From Eshraghiella sp964405265 (GTDB lineage: Bacteria; Bacillota; Clostridia; Lachnospirales; Lachnospiraceae), in NCBI GenBank assembly GCA_964405265.1, contig CAYONC010000012.1:1-49020 (forward strand): 49,020 nucleotides of DNA. The letters run 5' to 3'. A program made the position numbers and the translations under genes. The notes under the pieces were generated by a model. That model was not told the DNA's origin. It worked only from the letters and a program-made list of their open reading frames with translations, and made no database searches. Positions 24,395 to 34,149 of this stretch are shown piece by piece (position 1 is the stretch's first letter; the number at the start of each line of letters is the position of its first letter).

Positions 24395-25690
24395 ATGGAA
24401 GATGCCCATATTTATATAGGAATAGCGTTATATATTATATTTCTTATAACGGATATGGTTTTATATGCTTTTAAATCAGCCATAAGTGTGATAAATACCA
24501 AGGAAATTGATGCAGAAGCAGAGTCAGGGAACAGAAAGGCTGTTTTACTCAATAAAATAATGGAGAAGCCGGCAAAGTTTGATATTACAATGAACGTATT
24601 TGTATTTATAAGTACGCTCACTGCCGGCGGATACATAGTCAGGGCTGCAACAGACGGCGGAAAAATTGCTGCAGGATGTATAATGTTAGCAGTAATGCTG
24701 ATAGCCGGGGTATGCGTGCCGTACAGGGTAGGAAGAATAAATGCGGTCAGGAAAGCATTAAGGTTAGTAACCCCCATACATTTTATCATGACCGTTTTTT
24801 CTCCATTTATAGCAGTTGTGATATTTCTGTCGGCAGGGGTAATGAAGCTTATGGGCGTAAACGGAAAATATGATGATGACAATGTTACCGAAGAAGAAAT
24901 AATCACTATGGTCAATGAAGGACACGAACAGGGTATTATCGAAGCCAGTGAAGCGGAAATGATTAATAATATTTTTGAGCTTGGGGACAAAAATGCCGGA
25001 GACATAATGACACACCGCTCCAATATAGAAGCAGTAAGCAGTGACATTACGCTTGACGGATTTATAAGGAAAACCGTTGACGGTAAATATTCAAGATTTC
25101 CGGTATATGAAGGCGACATTGATAACATAATCGGAACCATTCATATAAGGGATGCGGTAATGTCACACAGAAATCCTTCAAACCGCAAAAAAAAGCTGGC
25201 GGATATAAACGGGCTTCTAAGAGACCCTTTTTTTGTGCCAGAGACGAGAGACATAGAAGACCTGCTTGGAGAAATGAGGGATTGCAAGATACACATGGGT
25301 ATTGTTGTGGATGAGTACGGACAGACGGCAGGTCTTGTATCAATGGAAGATATTCTTGAGGAAATAGTCGGTAATATACTTGATGAGTATGATGAAGAGG
25401 ATGTAATAGAGCATACACGTGATAATACATATGTTGTAGACGGCCTTACGGAGTTAGAGGATTTGAACAGACTTCTTAACATAAAACTTGAAAATGAAAA
25501 TTATGATACCCTTAACGGGTTCCTGATATCAAGACTGGGGCGTATAGCATCGGAGGATGAACAGGAAACAATAGAAGCGTACGGATATGAATTTCATATA
25601 CTTGAAGTGACGGGAAATGTCATAAGAAAAGTTGAAATTATAGAAAAAAAGCAGGATAAAAACCAGGAAGAGAGGCAAGAAAATGAGTGA
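24395..25690 (+). CDS. CNNM/CorC-type transporter-associated protein (DUF21, CBS pair)
   Basis: Proteins of this family are membrane-bound with a DUF21 transmembrane domain, two CBS domains and a CorC/HlyC C-terminal domain, and are implicated in magnesium or cobalt efflux. The 431-residue protein shows membrane segments in the first 165 residues, EEEIITMVNEGHEQGIIEAS and DIMTHRSNIEAV leading into the CBS pair (about 205-330), and GIVVDEYGQTAGLVSMEDIL typical of the second CBS. The C-terminal CorC domain covers about 345-420. ATG at 24395 has GAGGAG at good distance; an earlier in-frame start at 24359 overlaps mazF without support. It overlaps metY by 8 bases. Confidence 0.9.
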   Translation: MEDAHIYIGIALYIIFLITDMVLYAFKSAISVINTKEIDAEAESGNRKAVLLNKIMEKPAKFDITMNVFVFISTLTAGGYIVRAATDGGKIAAGCIMLAVMLIAGVCVPYRVGRINAVRKALRLVTPIHFIMTVFSPFIAVVIFLSAGVMKLMGVNGKYDDDNVTEEEIITMVNEGHEQGIIEASEAEMINNIFELGDKNAGDIMTHRSNIEAVSSDITLDGFIRKTVDGKYSRFPVYEGDIDNIIGTIHIRDAVMSHRNPSNRKKKLADINGLLRDPFFVPETRDIEDLLGEMRDCKIHMGIVVDEYGQTAGLVSMEDILEEIVGNILDEYDEEDVIEHTRDNTYVVDGLTELEDLNRLLNIKLENENYDTLNGFLISRLGRIASEDEQETIEAYGYEFHILEVTGNVIRKVEIIEKKQDKNQEERQENE

Positions 25691-26969
25691 TTACAGAGTA
25701 GAGACAAAGTGTGTCCAGAGCGGATATACGCCGAAAAAAGGAGAGCCGAGGGTTATTCCTATTTATCAGAGCACAACATTTAAATATGAAACAAGTGACC
25801 AGATGGGAAAACTCTTTGATTTGGAGGATAGTGGATATTTTTACACGAGACTCCAGAATCCTACCAATGACGCGGTAGCTGCAAAAATATGTGACCTTGA
25901 AGGCGGTGTGGGTGCCATGCTTACCTCATCAGGACAGGCTGCCAATTTTTATGCAATGTTTAATATATGTGAAGCAGGAGGACACATTGTTGCTTCCTCA
26001 GCGATATACGGAGGAACATATAACCTTTTAGGCGTAACGATGAAAAAGCTTGGAATTGATGTAACATTTGTCGCACCTGATGCTACGGAAGAAGAAATAC
26101 AGGCAGCATTCAGACCGGAGACAAAGCTTCTTTTTGGAGAAACAATTTCCAATCCTACATTGGATGTGCTTGATATAGAAATGTATGCAAGGATTGCACA
26201 CAGAAACGGTGTACCGCTTGTAGTGGATAATACATTTGCAACGCCGGTAAACTGCAGACCGTTTGAATTCGGGGCAGATATTGTTGTTCACTCAACAACA
26301 AAATATATGGACGGACATGCAACGCAGGTCGGAGGCTGTATAGTTGACAGCGGTAATTTTGACTGGATGGCACATGCGGATAAATTTCCGGGACTTACCA
26401 CTCCGGATGATTCATACCATGGATTAATATATGCCGAAAAATTCGGTAAGCTTGCATATATAACAAAATGTACGGTACAGCTTATGAGGGATCTCGGTTC
26501 AATACCTTCACCACAGAACTGTTTCCTTCTTAATATAGGACTTGAAACCCTTCATCTCAGGGTAGAACGTCATTGCAGCAATGCATTGAAGGTTGCACGG
26601 TTCCTTGAATCGGATGACAGGGTTGCATGGGTTAATTATCCGGATCTTGAGAATGATAAATATCATGAACTTCAGCAGAAATATATGCCGGGAGGAAGCT
26701 GTGGCGTTGTTACGTTCGGTTTAAAGGGCGGAAGGGATGTCTCAATAAAATTTATGGACAGCCTGAAGCTCGGAGCCATAGTAACCCATGTTGCGGACTG
26801 CAGGACTTCCGTACTTCATCCTGCAAGTCATACACACCGTCAGCTTACTGATGAACAGCTTATTGAAGCAGGAGTTAAGCCGGATCTCATCAGATTTTCC
26901 GTAGGAATAGAAAATGTTCAGGACATAATTAACGATATAGAGCAGGCACTCAGGGCTGCAACTGAATAA
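25683..26969 (+). CDS. metY: O-acetylhomoserine sulfhydrylase (MetY type)
   Basis: This PLP enzyme makes homocysteine from O-acetylhomoserine and sulfide, or methionine from methanethiol. The 428-residue protein has YTRLQNPTNDAVAAK (54-68), the cofactor region SSGQAANFY and the PLP lysine in HSTTKYMDGH (Lys207). Length and the insert DDSYHGLIYAEKFGK favour MetY over the shorter MetB or MetC proteins. It is the last gene before a hairpin with a T-run. There is no room for an S-box or T-box leader because its start lies inside the preceding gene. Confidence 0.93.
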   Translation: MSDYRVETKCVQSGYTPKKGEPRVIPIYQSTTFKYETSDQMGKLFDLEDSGYFYTRLQNPTNDAVAAKICDLEGGVGAMLTSSGQAANFYAMFNICEAGGHIVASSAIYGGTYNLLGVTMKKLGIDVTFVAPDATEEEIQAAFRPETKLLFGETISNPTLDVLDIEMYARIAHRNGVPLVVDNTFATPVNCRPFEFGADIVVHSTTKYMDGHATQVGGCIVDSGNFDWMAHADKFPGLTTPDDSYHGLIYAEKFGKLAYITKCTVQLMRDLGSIPSPQNCFLLNIGLETLHLRVERHCSNALKVARFLESDDRVAWVNYPDLENDKYHELQQKYMPGGSCGVVTFGLKGGRDVSIKFMDSLKLGAIVTHVADCRTSVLHPASHTHRQLTDEQLIEAGVKPDLIRFSVGIENVQDIINDIEQALRAATE

Positions 26970-26981
26970 AGCATAAAATAC

Positions 26982-27020
26982 ATCACCTTCGGGAATAATG
27001 ATTCCGGAGGTGATTTTTTT
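26982..27020 (+). terminator. Terminator-like hairpin that contains the tepA ribosome binding site
   Basis: Left arm ATCACCTTCGG-GAAT (26982-26996) pairs with ATTCCGGAGGTGAT (27001-27014): 14 pairs, one G-U, one bulged G, 4-base loop. Seven T (27014-27020) follow. The right arm contains GGAGGTGA (27006-27013), the Shine-Dalgarno of the next gene. It can end the metY transcript and also hide the tepA ribosome site in read-through RNA. Confidence 0.8.
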
Positions 27021-27609
27021 GGAATATAAAATAATCAGTATAACAGGTGAGATTGAAGGACATGATGAAGTCCGTGGCTCAGGTAAGACTACAAAATATG
27101 AAGAATTGCTTCCGGAGCTTGCAAAAACCGAAAATGATGATACCAAAGGAGTCCTTTTTCTTATAAATACGCCGGGAGGAGATGTGTCTGCCGGTCTTGC
27201 CCTTGCAGAGATGATAGCAGGGCTCAGTAAACCTACTGTATCACTAATAGTGGGTGAAAGTCACTCTATCGGTGTACCGATAGCGGTTGCGGCAGATTAT
27301 TCTTTCATTGTGCCGAGTGCAACTGTTGTAATACATCCGGTAAGAATGACGGGAACAATACTCGGAACAAGACAGACATACAGGCAGTTTCGTTCAATTC
27401 AGGACAGAATCGTAAGCTTTATATCATCCCACAGCAGGTGTCCCGAAGAGCTTATTGAAAAAATGATGATGGAAACGGAAATGATGTCCATGGATCTCGG
27501 AACCGTTTTAGTGGGACGGGAAGCGGTTTCATGCGGAATAATCAATGAAGAAGGCAGTATCGGCCAAGCCTTTTTAAAGTTGAAATCTATTTGTCAAAGG
27601 AAGATATAA
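27019..27609 (+). CDS. tepA: ClpP-family serine protease, TepA-like
   Basis: TepA-type proteins are ClpP-fold peptidases next to spoIIIE in many Firmicutes; Bacillus TepA was linked to protein translocation. The frame can begin at ATG 26998, but that lies in the hairpin loop with no ribosome site, whereas TTG at 27019 has a near-perfect GGAGGTGA 5 bases before it. The 196-residue product keeps the oxyanion strand LINTPGGDVSAG, the nucleophile Ser83 in GESHSIGVP and His106 in VVIHPVRM. No signal peptide. Genes for uppP-like and ftsK follow. Confidence 0.88.
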   Translation: MEYKIISITGEIEGHDEVRGSGKTTKYEELLPELAKTENDDTKGVLFLINTPGGDVSAGLALAEMIAGLSKPTVSLIVGESHSIGVPIAVAADYSFIVPSATVVIHPVRMTGTILGTRQTYRQFRSIQDRIVSFISSHSRCPEELIEKMMMETEMMSMDLGTVLVGREAVSCGIINEEGSIGQAFLKLKSICQRKI

Positions 27610-27619
27610 ATGTTATAAT
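27591..27619 (+). promoter_or_regulatory. Promoter for the uppP-like gene and downstream operon
   Basis: TTGTCA (27591-27596), a 17-base spacer and consensus TATAAT (27614-27619). The -35 lies inside the end of tepA. It probably drives the long operon that starts here. Confidence 0.8.
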
Positions 27620-27649
27620 TAGTAGAATATGTTTACAGGAGAGATGGGT

Positions 27650-28525
27650 ATGGAGGTAATAAAAGCTTTTTTGCTTGGCATAATTCATGGTATTACGGAG
27701 ATATTGCCGGTAAGCAGTGCGGGACATATGACAATATTCAGCAGTGCGTTCAGACTGAACATATATGTCGGACCTTATTTTGAAATGCTGGTTCACATAG
27801 GAATACTGACGGCAGTTATTATTTCTTTTCATGAGGATATATGGCATATGCTTCAGGAGTTTTTTAATATGCTGCTCATAATCTTTGCCAATGCGGTCAT
27901 TTTTTTCAGGCGGAAGCGCGGAAATGATGAATATACATATATCAGAATCATAACATCAAATTACAGAAAATTAAATGTGATGATACTTGTTTCGCTTGTA
28001 CCTGCGCTGGTTATCGGAACGACAGGCAGAGGATTTGAAGCATACGCGGGAAGTACCCTGCTGCTTGTGGGTCTGTGTTTTATCGTTAATGGCGTGCTTA
28101 TGTTTATTTCCGGAAGCAGGAGTGAAAAGGGCAGACGAATTAAGGATGCCGGATATTCTGAAGCATATTATACCGGAATGGTAAGGGGAATTGCCTTTAT
28201 TCCGGGACTGTCGGGAACGGGAAGTGTGATTTCAGTATCAAAGCTGCTTGGATTTAACAGTAAATTAGCCGTAAAGTATTCATTTATACTAATGATACCT
28301 GTTCTCACCGTCAGGATAATATGTGAAGCAGGAAGCCTTAAAGGAGAAGCCTTCGGTTCATCTGCACTTCCGGGATATATTTTGGGAATGGCTGTGGCAG
28401 GCATAAGTGCTTTTTTTGCCGTAAGATACATGATGAAGATAATTAATATGAAAAAATATAAAGGATTTTCAATATACTGTCTGGCGGCAGGCACTCTGGC
28501 AGTTGTTTTTTCCATAATCAGATAA
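27650..28525 (+). CDS. Undecaprenyl-diphosphatase family protein (atypical UppP/BacA)
   Basis: UppP recycles the lipid carrier of wall synthesis by dephosphorylating undecaprenyl diphosphate at the membrane. The 291-residue polytopic protein keeps the first motif, GITEILPVSSAGHM (about 14-27, Glu17, Ser23 and His26). In the second motif, where the family has PG-x-SRSG-x-T with a catalytic Arg, it reads PGLSGTGSV (185-193), so the Arg is replaced by Gly189; the usual Glu or Gln before the first motif is His13. This may be a divergent paralogue with altered activity. ATG at 27650 has AGGAGAG at 6 bases; ATGs at 27629 and 27644 lack suitable sites. Confidence 0.8.
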   Translation: MEVIKAFLLGIIHGITEILPVSSAGHMTIFSSAFRLNIYVGPYFEMLVHIGILTAVIISFHEDIWHMLQEFFNMLLIIFANAVIFFRRKRGNDEYTYIRIITSNYRKLNVMILVSLVPALVIGTTGRGFEAYAGSTLLLVGLCFIVNGVLMFISGSRSEKGRRIKDAGYSEAYYTGMVRGIAFIPGLSGTGSVISVSKLLGFNSKLAVKYSFILMIPVLTVRIICEAGSLKGEAFGSSALPGYILGMAVAGISAFFAVRYMMKIINMKKYKGFSIYCLAAGTLAVVFSIIR

Positions 28526-28540
28526 CGGGAGACCACAAAA

Positions 28541-31063
28541 ATGGCATCAGCAAATAAAAAAAATCAGACGGGCAGAAGGGGAAGACCTCCTAAAAAGCAG
28601 CCTGAAAAAAATAACAATAAAATATTGCAGGAAGCACTGACGCTTGTACTTCTTGCACTGTGCATTATTCTGTTTCTTGCAAACTTCGGAGTGGGAGGCG
28701 TTGCAGGAAAAGGAATCAGTTCATTCTTTTTCGGATTATTCGGATTAACAGCATATATTTCACCTGTACTGCTGTTTCTCTTTATTATGTTCGGTATATT
28801 AAACAGAAATAATTCAGTTGCAAGAATCAAGCTGACAGCTGCGGTATTTGCACTTATATTTATATGCACGGTAATACAGCTTATATCGGGAAATCATGCA
28901 GATGAGTGGAAGATCACCGATTATTATGTGAAATCAAGCCTCAATAAGAACGGAGGAGGTCTGTTCGGAGGAATGTTCTGCAAGCTGTTCTGTACATGGT
29001 TCGGACTTGCAGGTGCATATATTTTTTCAATAGTATTAATAATCATATGCGGAGTTGTCATAACGGAGCACTCATTTATAAGCGGAGTTAAAAAGGGCAG
29101 CAGAAAGGTATATGATACTGCGAAGCATGATGTTCAGGAATATCGTGCCGAAGCCGCATTAAAACGCAAAGAAAAGGAGAAGAAAAACCCTCCGGGGGAT
29201 GCATCACAGGACAAAAGTTTCAGGTGTTTTACGATTCCGCCGGCAGATAATGGAAAGAATGTCAGACCTCCGGTAAAGGAAAGTGACAGAATATACAATT
29301 TTGAAAAAGCTGTACAGCAGCCGGAGCCTGTGACAGTATCCGAACCGGAAGATTTTGAAATGAAACATTTTCAGGACGAGCAGAGTATTCCTTTTGAACC
29401 GGTTTATGAGGATGAGATAGTAGAAGAATATGTAAAAAGGGATAAGGAAATAAGTGAACCAAAGCAGACACCGGAAGAAAGAAAAGAGATAAAGGAAACC
29501 CTAAAGGATATAAAAAAAGCAGAAAAAAGCCAGGATGACGGAGACAGTGTTATTGACATTGATCTCGTAAAAAAAGAGCTTGAAAAGGAAAATGCGGGCA
29601 AAAAATACAAATTCCCTCCGCTCAGTCTCCTTAAAAAGGGAGGCAGAAGCAATCCGGGAGGAAATGATACCGCAGAGCTTAACGAAACGGCAAGAAAGCT
29701 CAGACAGACGCTGGCAACTTTCGGTGTAAAGGTTACGGTTACGGATGTGAGCAGAGGACCGGCAGTAACCCGTTATGAACTTCAGCCGGAGCAGGGCGTA
29801 AAGGTAAGCAGGATAGTGTCACTTACAGATGACATCAAGCTTAATCTTGCGGCATCCGACATAAGAATAGAAGCACCGATTCCGGGTAAGGCAGCTGTGG
29901 GAATTGAAGTTCCGAATAAAGAAAACAGCAGCGTAATGCTTGGAGATTTGCTTGCCGAGAAATCATTCAAGGATAATCCTTCCAAGGTATCTTTTGCAGC
30001 CGGTAAGGATATTGCGGGGCAGACGGTTGTGGCTGACATAGCAAAAATGCCGCACCTTCTTATTGCAGGAGCTACCGGTTCAGGGAAATCCGTATGCATT
30101 AATACAATAATAATGAGTATTCTATATCATGCAAAGCCTGACGAAGTAAAGCTTATCATGGTGGATCCTAAGGTTGTGGAGCTTAATGTGTATAACGGAA
30201 TACCTCATCTGCTTATACCGGTTGTGACTGACCCCAAGAAAGCGGCAGGAGCACTTAACTGGGCAGTTCAGGAAATGATGAAACGTTATCAGCTCTTTGC
30301 ACAATACGGTGTAAGAGACATGAAGGGCTTTAATGATAAAGTTATGTCATCAGCAGGAAATACGGAAGAAAACGTTCCTGATAAGATGCCGCAGATTGTG
30401 ATTATAGTTGATGAGCTTGCGGATCTCATGATGGTTGCATCCGGAGAGGTTGAGGACGCAATAGTAAGACTGGCACAGCTTGCAAGGGCGGCAGGAATAC
30501 ATCTTGTCATAGCAACACAGAGACCGAGCGTGAACGTAATTACGGGACTTATCAAGGCAAACGTACCTTCAAGAATAGCCTTTTCGGTTACGTCCGGTGT
30601 TGATTCAAGAACCATACTTGACATGGTTGGAGCCGAAAAGCTTCTTGGCAAGGGAGACATGCTTTTTTATCCTCAGGGATACCAGAAGCCGTCAAGGGTT
30701 CAGGGAGCATTCGTATCTGACGAAGAAGTTGCGGCAGTTGTGGATTTTCTTAAAAATAACAATGGAGAAAGCAGCTACAGTGAGGAAATAGTGAGCAGCA
30801 TAAGTGCTCCGGGCTTTGAAGAAAGTCAGGCATTTTCAGGTGACAGGGACCAGTATTTTGCCGAAGTCGGAAGATATATTATTGAGAAGGAAAGAGCATC
30901 CATCGGAGTGCTTCAGAGAGTTTTCAAAATAGGCTTTAACAGGGCGGCACGCATAATGGACCAGCTTGCAGATGCCGGAGTCGTAGGACCGGAGGAAGGC
31001 AAAAAGCCGCGTAAAATACTGATGACAATGGAAGAATTTGAAGAATTATTAAATATTAAATAA
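28541..31063 (+). CDS. ftsK: FtsK/SpoIIIE DNA translocase
   Basis: This hexameric motor pumps DNA through the septum during division or sporulation. The 840-residue protein has a basic N-terminus, four membrane helices (about 30-190), an acidic and Pro-rich linker (about 205-370), and the motor domain with Walker A GATGSGKSV (about 509-517), Walker B IVIIVDELADLMM and the TQRPSVNVITG helicase-like motif. The C-terminal winged-helix gamma domain (about 770-840, ASIGVLQRVFKIGFNRAARI) reads orientation sequences. Length is usual for Firmicutes. Confidence 0.95.
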   Translation: MASANKKNQTGRRGRPPKKQPEKNNNKILQEALTLVLLALCIILFLANFGVGGVAGKGISSFFFGLFGLTAYISPVLLFLFIMFGILNRNNSVARIKLTAAVFALIFICTVIQLISGNHADEWKITDYYVKSSLNKNGGGLFGGMFCKLFCTWFGLAGAYIFSIVLIIICGVVITEHSFISGVKKGSRKVYDTAKHDVQEYRAEAALKRKEKEKKNPPGDASQDKSFRCFTIPPADNGKNVRPPVKESDRIYNFEKAVQQPEPVTVSEPEDFEMKHFQDEQSIPFEPVYEDEIVEEYVKRDKEISEPKQTPEERKEIKETLKDIKKAEKSQDDGDSVIDIDLVKKELEKENAGKKYKFPPLSLLKKGGRSNPGGNDTAELNETARKLRQTLATFGVKVTVTDVSRGPAVTRYELQPEQGVKVSRIVSLTDDIKLNLAASDIRIEAPIPGKAAVGIEVPNKENSSVMLGDLLAEKSFKDNPSKVSFAAGKDIAGQTVVADIAKMPHLLIAGATGSGKSVCINTIIMSILYHAKPDEVKLIMVDPKVVELNVYNGIPHLLIPVVTDPKKAAGALNWAVQEMMKRYQLFAQYGVRDMKGFNDKVMSSAGNTEENVPDKMPQIVIIVDELADLMMVASGEVEDAIVRLAQLARAAGIHLVIATQRPSVNVITGLIKANVPSRIAFSVTSGVDSRTILDMVGAEKLLGKGDMLFYPQGYQKPSRVQGAFVSDEEVAAVVDFLKNNNGESSYSEEIVSSISAPGFEESQAFSGDRDQYFAEVGRYIIEKERASIGVLQRVFKIGFNRAARIMDQLADAGVVGPEEGKKPRKILMTMEEFEELLNIK

Positions 31064-31080
31064 AACATGGAGGAACCGGA

Positions 31081-32757
31081 ATGTATAAATCGGATATTGA
31101 AATTGCACAGGAAGCAGAAATGATACATATCAGGGACGTTGCCGCTAAGGCGGGAATTGCCGAGGATGAGCTTGAATTTTATGGTAAATACAAAGCCAAG
31201 CTGTCTGATGAGCTTGAACAGAGAATAGCACATAATCCTGATGGAAAGCTTATTCTTGTTACGGCAATTAATCCTACTCCTGCAGGAGAAGGCAAGACAA
31301 CGGTAAGCATAGGACTTACGGAAGCGTTGAACAGATTAGGGAAAAAGACAATGGCAGCCCTTCGTGAACCGTCGCTCGGACCATGCTTCGGAATTAAAGG
31401 CGGTGCAGCGGGAGGCGGATATTCACAGGTAGTTCCGATGGAAGATCTTAATCTGCATTTTACGGGAGATTTTCATGCTATTACAAGCGCCAACAATCTT
31501 CTTGCTGCATTGCTTGACAATCATATCCAGCAGGGTAATGAATTAGGAATAGATACGAGACAGGTTGTATGGAAGAGATGTCTTGACATGAATGACAGAG
31601 CATTAAGAAATGTTGTAATTGGTCTGGGAGCAAAAGCTGATGGTGTTGTAAGGGAAGATCATTTTGTGATTACCGTTGCTTCAGAGATTATGGCAATCTT
31701 GTGTCTCTCAGAGAATATGAGTGATTTAAAAAACAGATTATCAAAAATAATTGTGGCATATAATTATGCAGGAGAACCCGTTACGGCAGGCGACCTCAAG
31801 GCAACCGGAGCAATGGCTGCACTGCTTAAGGATGCCATTAAGCCTAATCTCATTCAGACGCTTGAAGGAAATCCGGTAATTGTTCACGGCGGTCCTTTTG
31901 CCAATATCGCACACGGGTGTAATTCAGTAAGAGCTACGAAGATGGCGATGAAACTGGCAGATTATGTTGTTACGGAAGCAGGCTTTGGAGCCGATCTCGG
32001 AGCTGAAAAATTTCTTGACATTAAGTGCAGACAGACCGGACTTGTGCCTGATGCAGTCGTAATTGTTGCAACCGTAAAAGCCTTAAAATATAACGGTGGA
32101 GTAAAAAAAGAAAATCTTAATGAAGAAAATCTTGAAGCATTGGCAAAGGGAATCGTAAATCTTGACAAGCACATAGAAAATATGCAGAATTTCGGATTAA
32201 ATGTCGTTGTGACGCTTAATTCCTTTGCAACCGATACGGAAGCCGAACACAATTTTATTAAGACTCATGTGGAAAGCATGGGATGTGAATTTGCACTTGC
32301 TGATGTATGGGCAAAAGGCGGTGCAGGCGGTATCGAACTGGCGGAAAAAGTTCTTACGGCAATAAACAGGGAAAAGAAAAAGTTTACGCTTACATATACG
32401 GATGATATGGGGCTGAAAGAAAAAATCAATGCGATAGCCGTCAAAATATATGGAGCGGACGGAGTAAATTATTCAGGACAGACGCTGAAAACAATTGAAC
32501 GGCTTGAAGCAATGGGTTTTGCCGGACTTCCGGTATGTATGGCAAAAACACAATATTCACTTTCCGATAACCAGACCCTTTTAGGAAGGCCGGAGGGCTT
32601 CAGCATTACGGTAAGGGATGTATATGTAAGTGCCGGAGCCGGCTTTGTTGTGGTAATTACAGGTTCAATAATGACTATGCCGGGACTTCCGAAAATACCG
32701 GCGGCTGACGGAATAGATTTTGATGAAAACAGCGGTAAAATAACAGGATTATTTTAG
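31081..32757 (+). CDS. fhs: Formate-tetrahydrofolate ligase
   Basis: Fhs joins formate to tetrahydrofolate with ATP to make 10-formyl-THF, for purine and formyl-Met synthesis and for acetogenic C1 flow. The 558-residue protein has the P-loop PTPAGEGKTT (about 65-74), REPSLGPCFGIKGGAAGGGY and FTGDFHAITSANNL, all typical. Length matches the family (about 556). GGAGG lies upstream of the ATG. Its products feed FolD and Fmt encoded downstream in the same orientation. Confidence 0.97.
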   Translation: MYKSDIEIAQEAEMIHIRDVAAKAGIAEDELEFYGKYKAKLSDELEQRIAHNPDGKLILVTAINPTPAGEGKTTVSIGLTEALNRLGKKTMAALREPSLGPCFGIKGGAAGGGYSQVVPMEDLNLHFTGDFHAITSANNLLAALLDNHIQQGNELGIDTRQVVWKRCLDMNDRALRNVVIGLGAKADGVVREDHFVITVASEIMAILCLSENMSDLKNRLSKIIVAYNYAGEPVTAGDLKATGAMAALLKDAIKPNLIQTLEGNPVIVHGGPFANIAHGCNSVRATKMAMKLADYVVTEAGFGADLGAEKFLDIKCRQTGLVPDAVVIVATVKALKYNGGVKKENLNEENLEALAKGIVNLDKHIENMQNFGLNVVVTLNSFATDTEAEHNFIKTHVESMGCEFALADVWAKGGAGGIELAEKVLTAINREKKKFTLTYTDDMGLKEKINAIAVKIYGADGVNYSGQTLKTIERLEAMGFAGLPVCMAKTQYSLSDNQTLLGRPEGFSITVRDVYVSAGAGFVVVITGSIMTMPGLPKIPAADGIDFDENSGKITGLF

Positions 32758-32772
32758 GAGAATCAGAAAATC

Positions 32773-34149
32773 ATGGAGAATTATTATGTAAGAGACATAG
32801 TTAAGGCAGCCGGCGGTACGCTTTTGTGCGGAAGCTGGGACTGTCCGGTTGAAAATGTCAGTACGGATTCCAATTCGATAGGCGATAAAACCCTTTTTGT
32901 GCCGGTTATCGGGGAAAAGGTAGATGCACACAAATTTATAGGCAGTGCGATTGCAAACGGAGCAGTTGCCGTTCTTACAAGTGAACATGATGAAATGACC
33001 GGAGACATACCATATATCCGGGTAAGTAATACTACGATGGCACTTCAGAATATGGGTAAAGAATACGGAAGGAGTATTCTGATTCCTAAAATAGGCGTGA
33101 CGGGAAGTGTCGGCAAGACCACTACCAAGGAAATGATTGCCTGTGCATTATCTGCCGGATACAAAGTTTTTAAAACAGCAGGAAACAGTAACAGTCAGAT
33201 AGGAGTGCCGCTTACCCTCCTTAAAATGAGACAGGATGACCAGGTTGCCGTAATAGAAATGGGAATGAGCATGAGAGGGGAAATGTCAAGACTTGCAAGA
33301 TTAGTAGATCTTGATGATGCTGTGATAACCAATATCGGAGTATCACATATAGAACAGCTTAAAACACGGGACGGAATATGTGATGAAAAATTCTGTATCA
33401 GGGAGGCAGTTAAGGCACAGGACGGAATAATATTCATAAATGGAGATGACGACATACTGAACCGGCGTAAGGAAGAACTGGAATGTAAAGTAATAACATA
33501 TGGTATGGGGACGGATAATGATTATTTTGCCACTGATGTGAAAGTCAGAAATAAAGGAATTGATTTTGTCATAAACATAAAGAGCAAAGGAACTTACAAG
33601 GCGAGAATAAATGTCCTTGGTGAACATAACGTAAGAAATGCCCTTGCGGCTGTTGCGGTAGCCGTAAGACATGGAATACCGGCAACGGACGCCATAAAGG
33701 CACTGGAAGCATATGAAGGCGTAAGCATGAGACAGCAGATAAGCCGCAATGCTTGCGGAATAACCGTAATAGACGATTCCTATAATGCAAGTCCTGATTC
33801 CGTTAAGGCGGGAATAGACGTACTTGCCGCCATGGAGACACATGGAAGGAGAATAGCCGTACTTGCCGATATGCTTGAGCTTGGAGACAACTCACCGGAA
33901 TACCACAGACAGTCAGGAGAATATGCTGCGAAAAAAAATATTGATACATTGGTACTGTTCGGTGATTATGCCGGATATACCGGAAAAGGCTTTGGAGGAA
34001 AAAACGTCATTTACTGCTCTTCAAGAGAAGAAATAAATGAATATCTCAAATTGTCATTGAAGGATGGCGATACGGTTTTGTTTAAAGGCTCAAGAGGAAT
34101 GAAGCTGAATGAATGTGCAGATTATATAAAAGGAGAAAAAGCATTATGA
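32773..34149 (+). CDS. murF: UDP-MurNAc-tripeptide:D-alanyl-D-alanine ligase
   Basis: MurF adds D-Ala-D-Ala to the UDP-MurNAc-tripeptide in the cytoplasm. The 458-residue protein has the N-terminal UDP-binding domain, the ATP loop GVTGSVGKTTTKEM (about 108-121), AVIEMGMSMRGEM, the central-domain GEHNVRNALAA and the C-terminal VIDDSYNASPDSV. Length is normal. It follows fhs by 15 bases and overlaps folD by 4 bases (ATGA). With alr and murE nearby, the window holds several steps of the stem-peptide pathway. Confidence 0.96.
   Translation: MENYYVRDIVKAAGGTLLCGSWDCPVENVSTDSNSIGDKTLFVPVIGEKVDAHKFIGSAIANGAVAVLTSEHDEMTGDIPYIRVSNTTMALQNMGKEYGRSILIPKIGVTGSVGKTTTKEMIACALSAGYKVFKTAGNSNSQIGVPLTLLKMRQDDQVAVIEMGMSMRGEMSRLARLVDLDDAVITNIGVSHIEQLKTRDGICDEKFCIREAVKAQDGIIFINGDDDILNRRKEELECKVITYGMGTDNDYFATDVKVRNKGIDFVINIKSKGTYKARINVLGEHNVRNALAAVAVAVRHGIPATDAIKALEAYEGVSMRQQISRNACGITVIDDSYNASPDSVKAGIDVLAAMETHGRRIAVLADMLELGDNSPEYHRQSGEYAAKKNIDTLVLFGDYAGYTGKGFGGKNVIYCSSREEINEYLKLSLKDGDTVLFKGSRGMKLNECADYIKGEKAL

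Noticed and set aside
26970..27018. Riboswitch or T-box linked to metY
   Set aside because: The structure follows metY rather than preceding it, is a simple stem with T-run, and the metY start lies within the previous gene.
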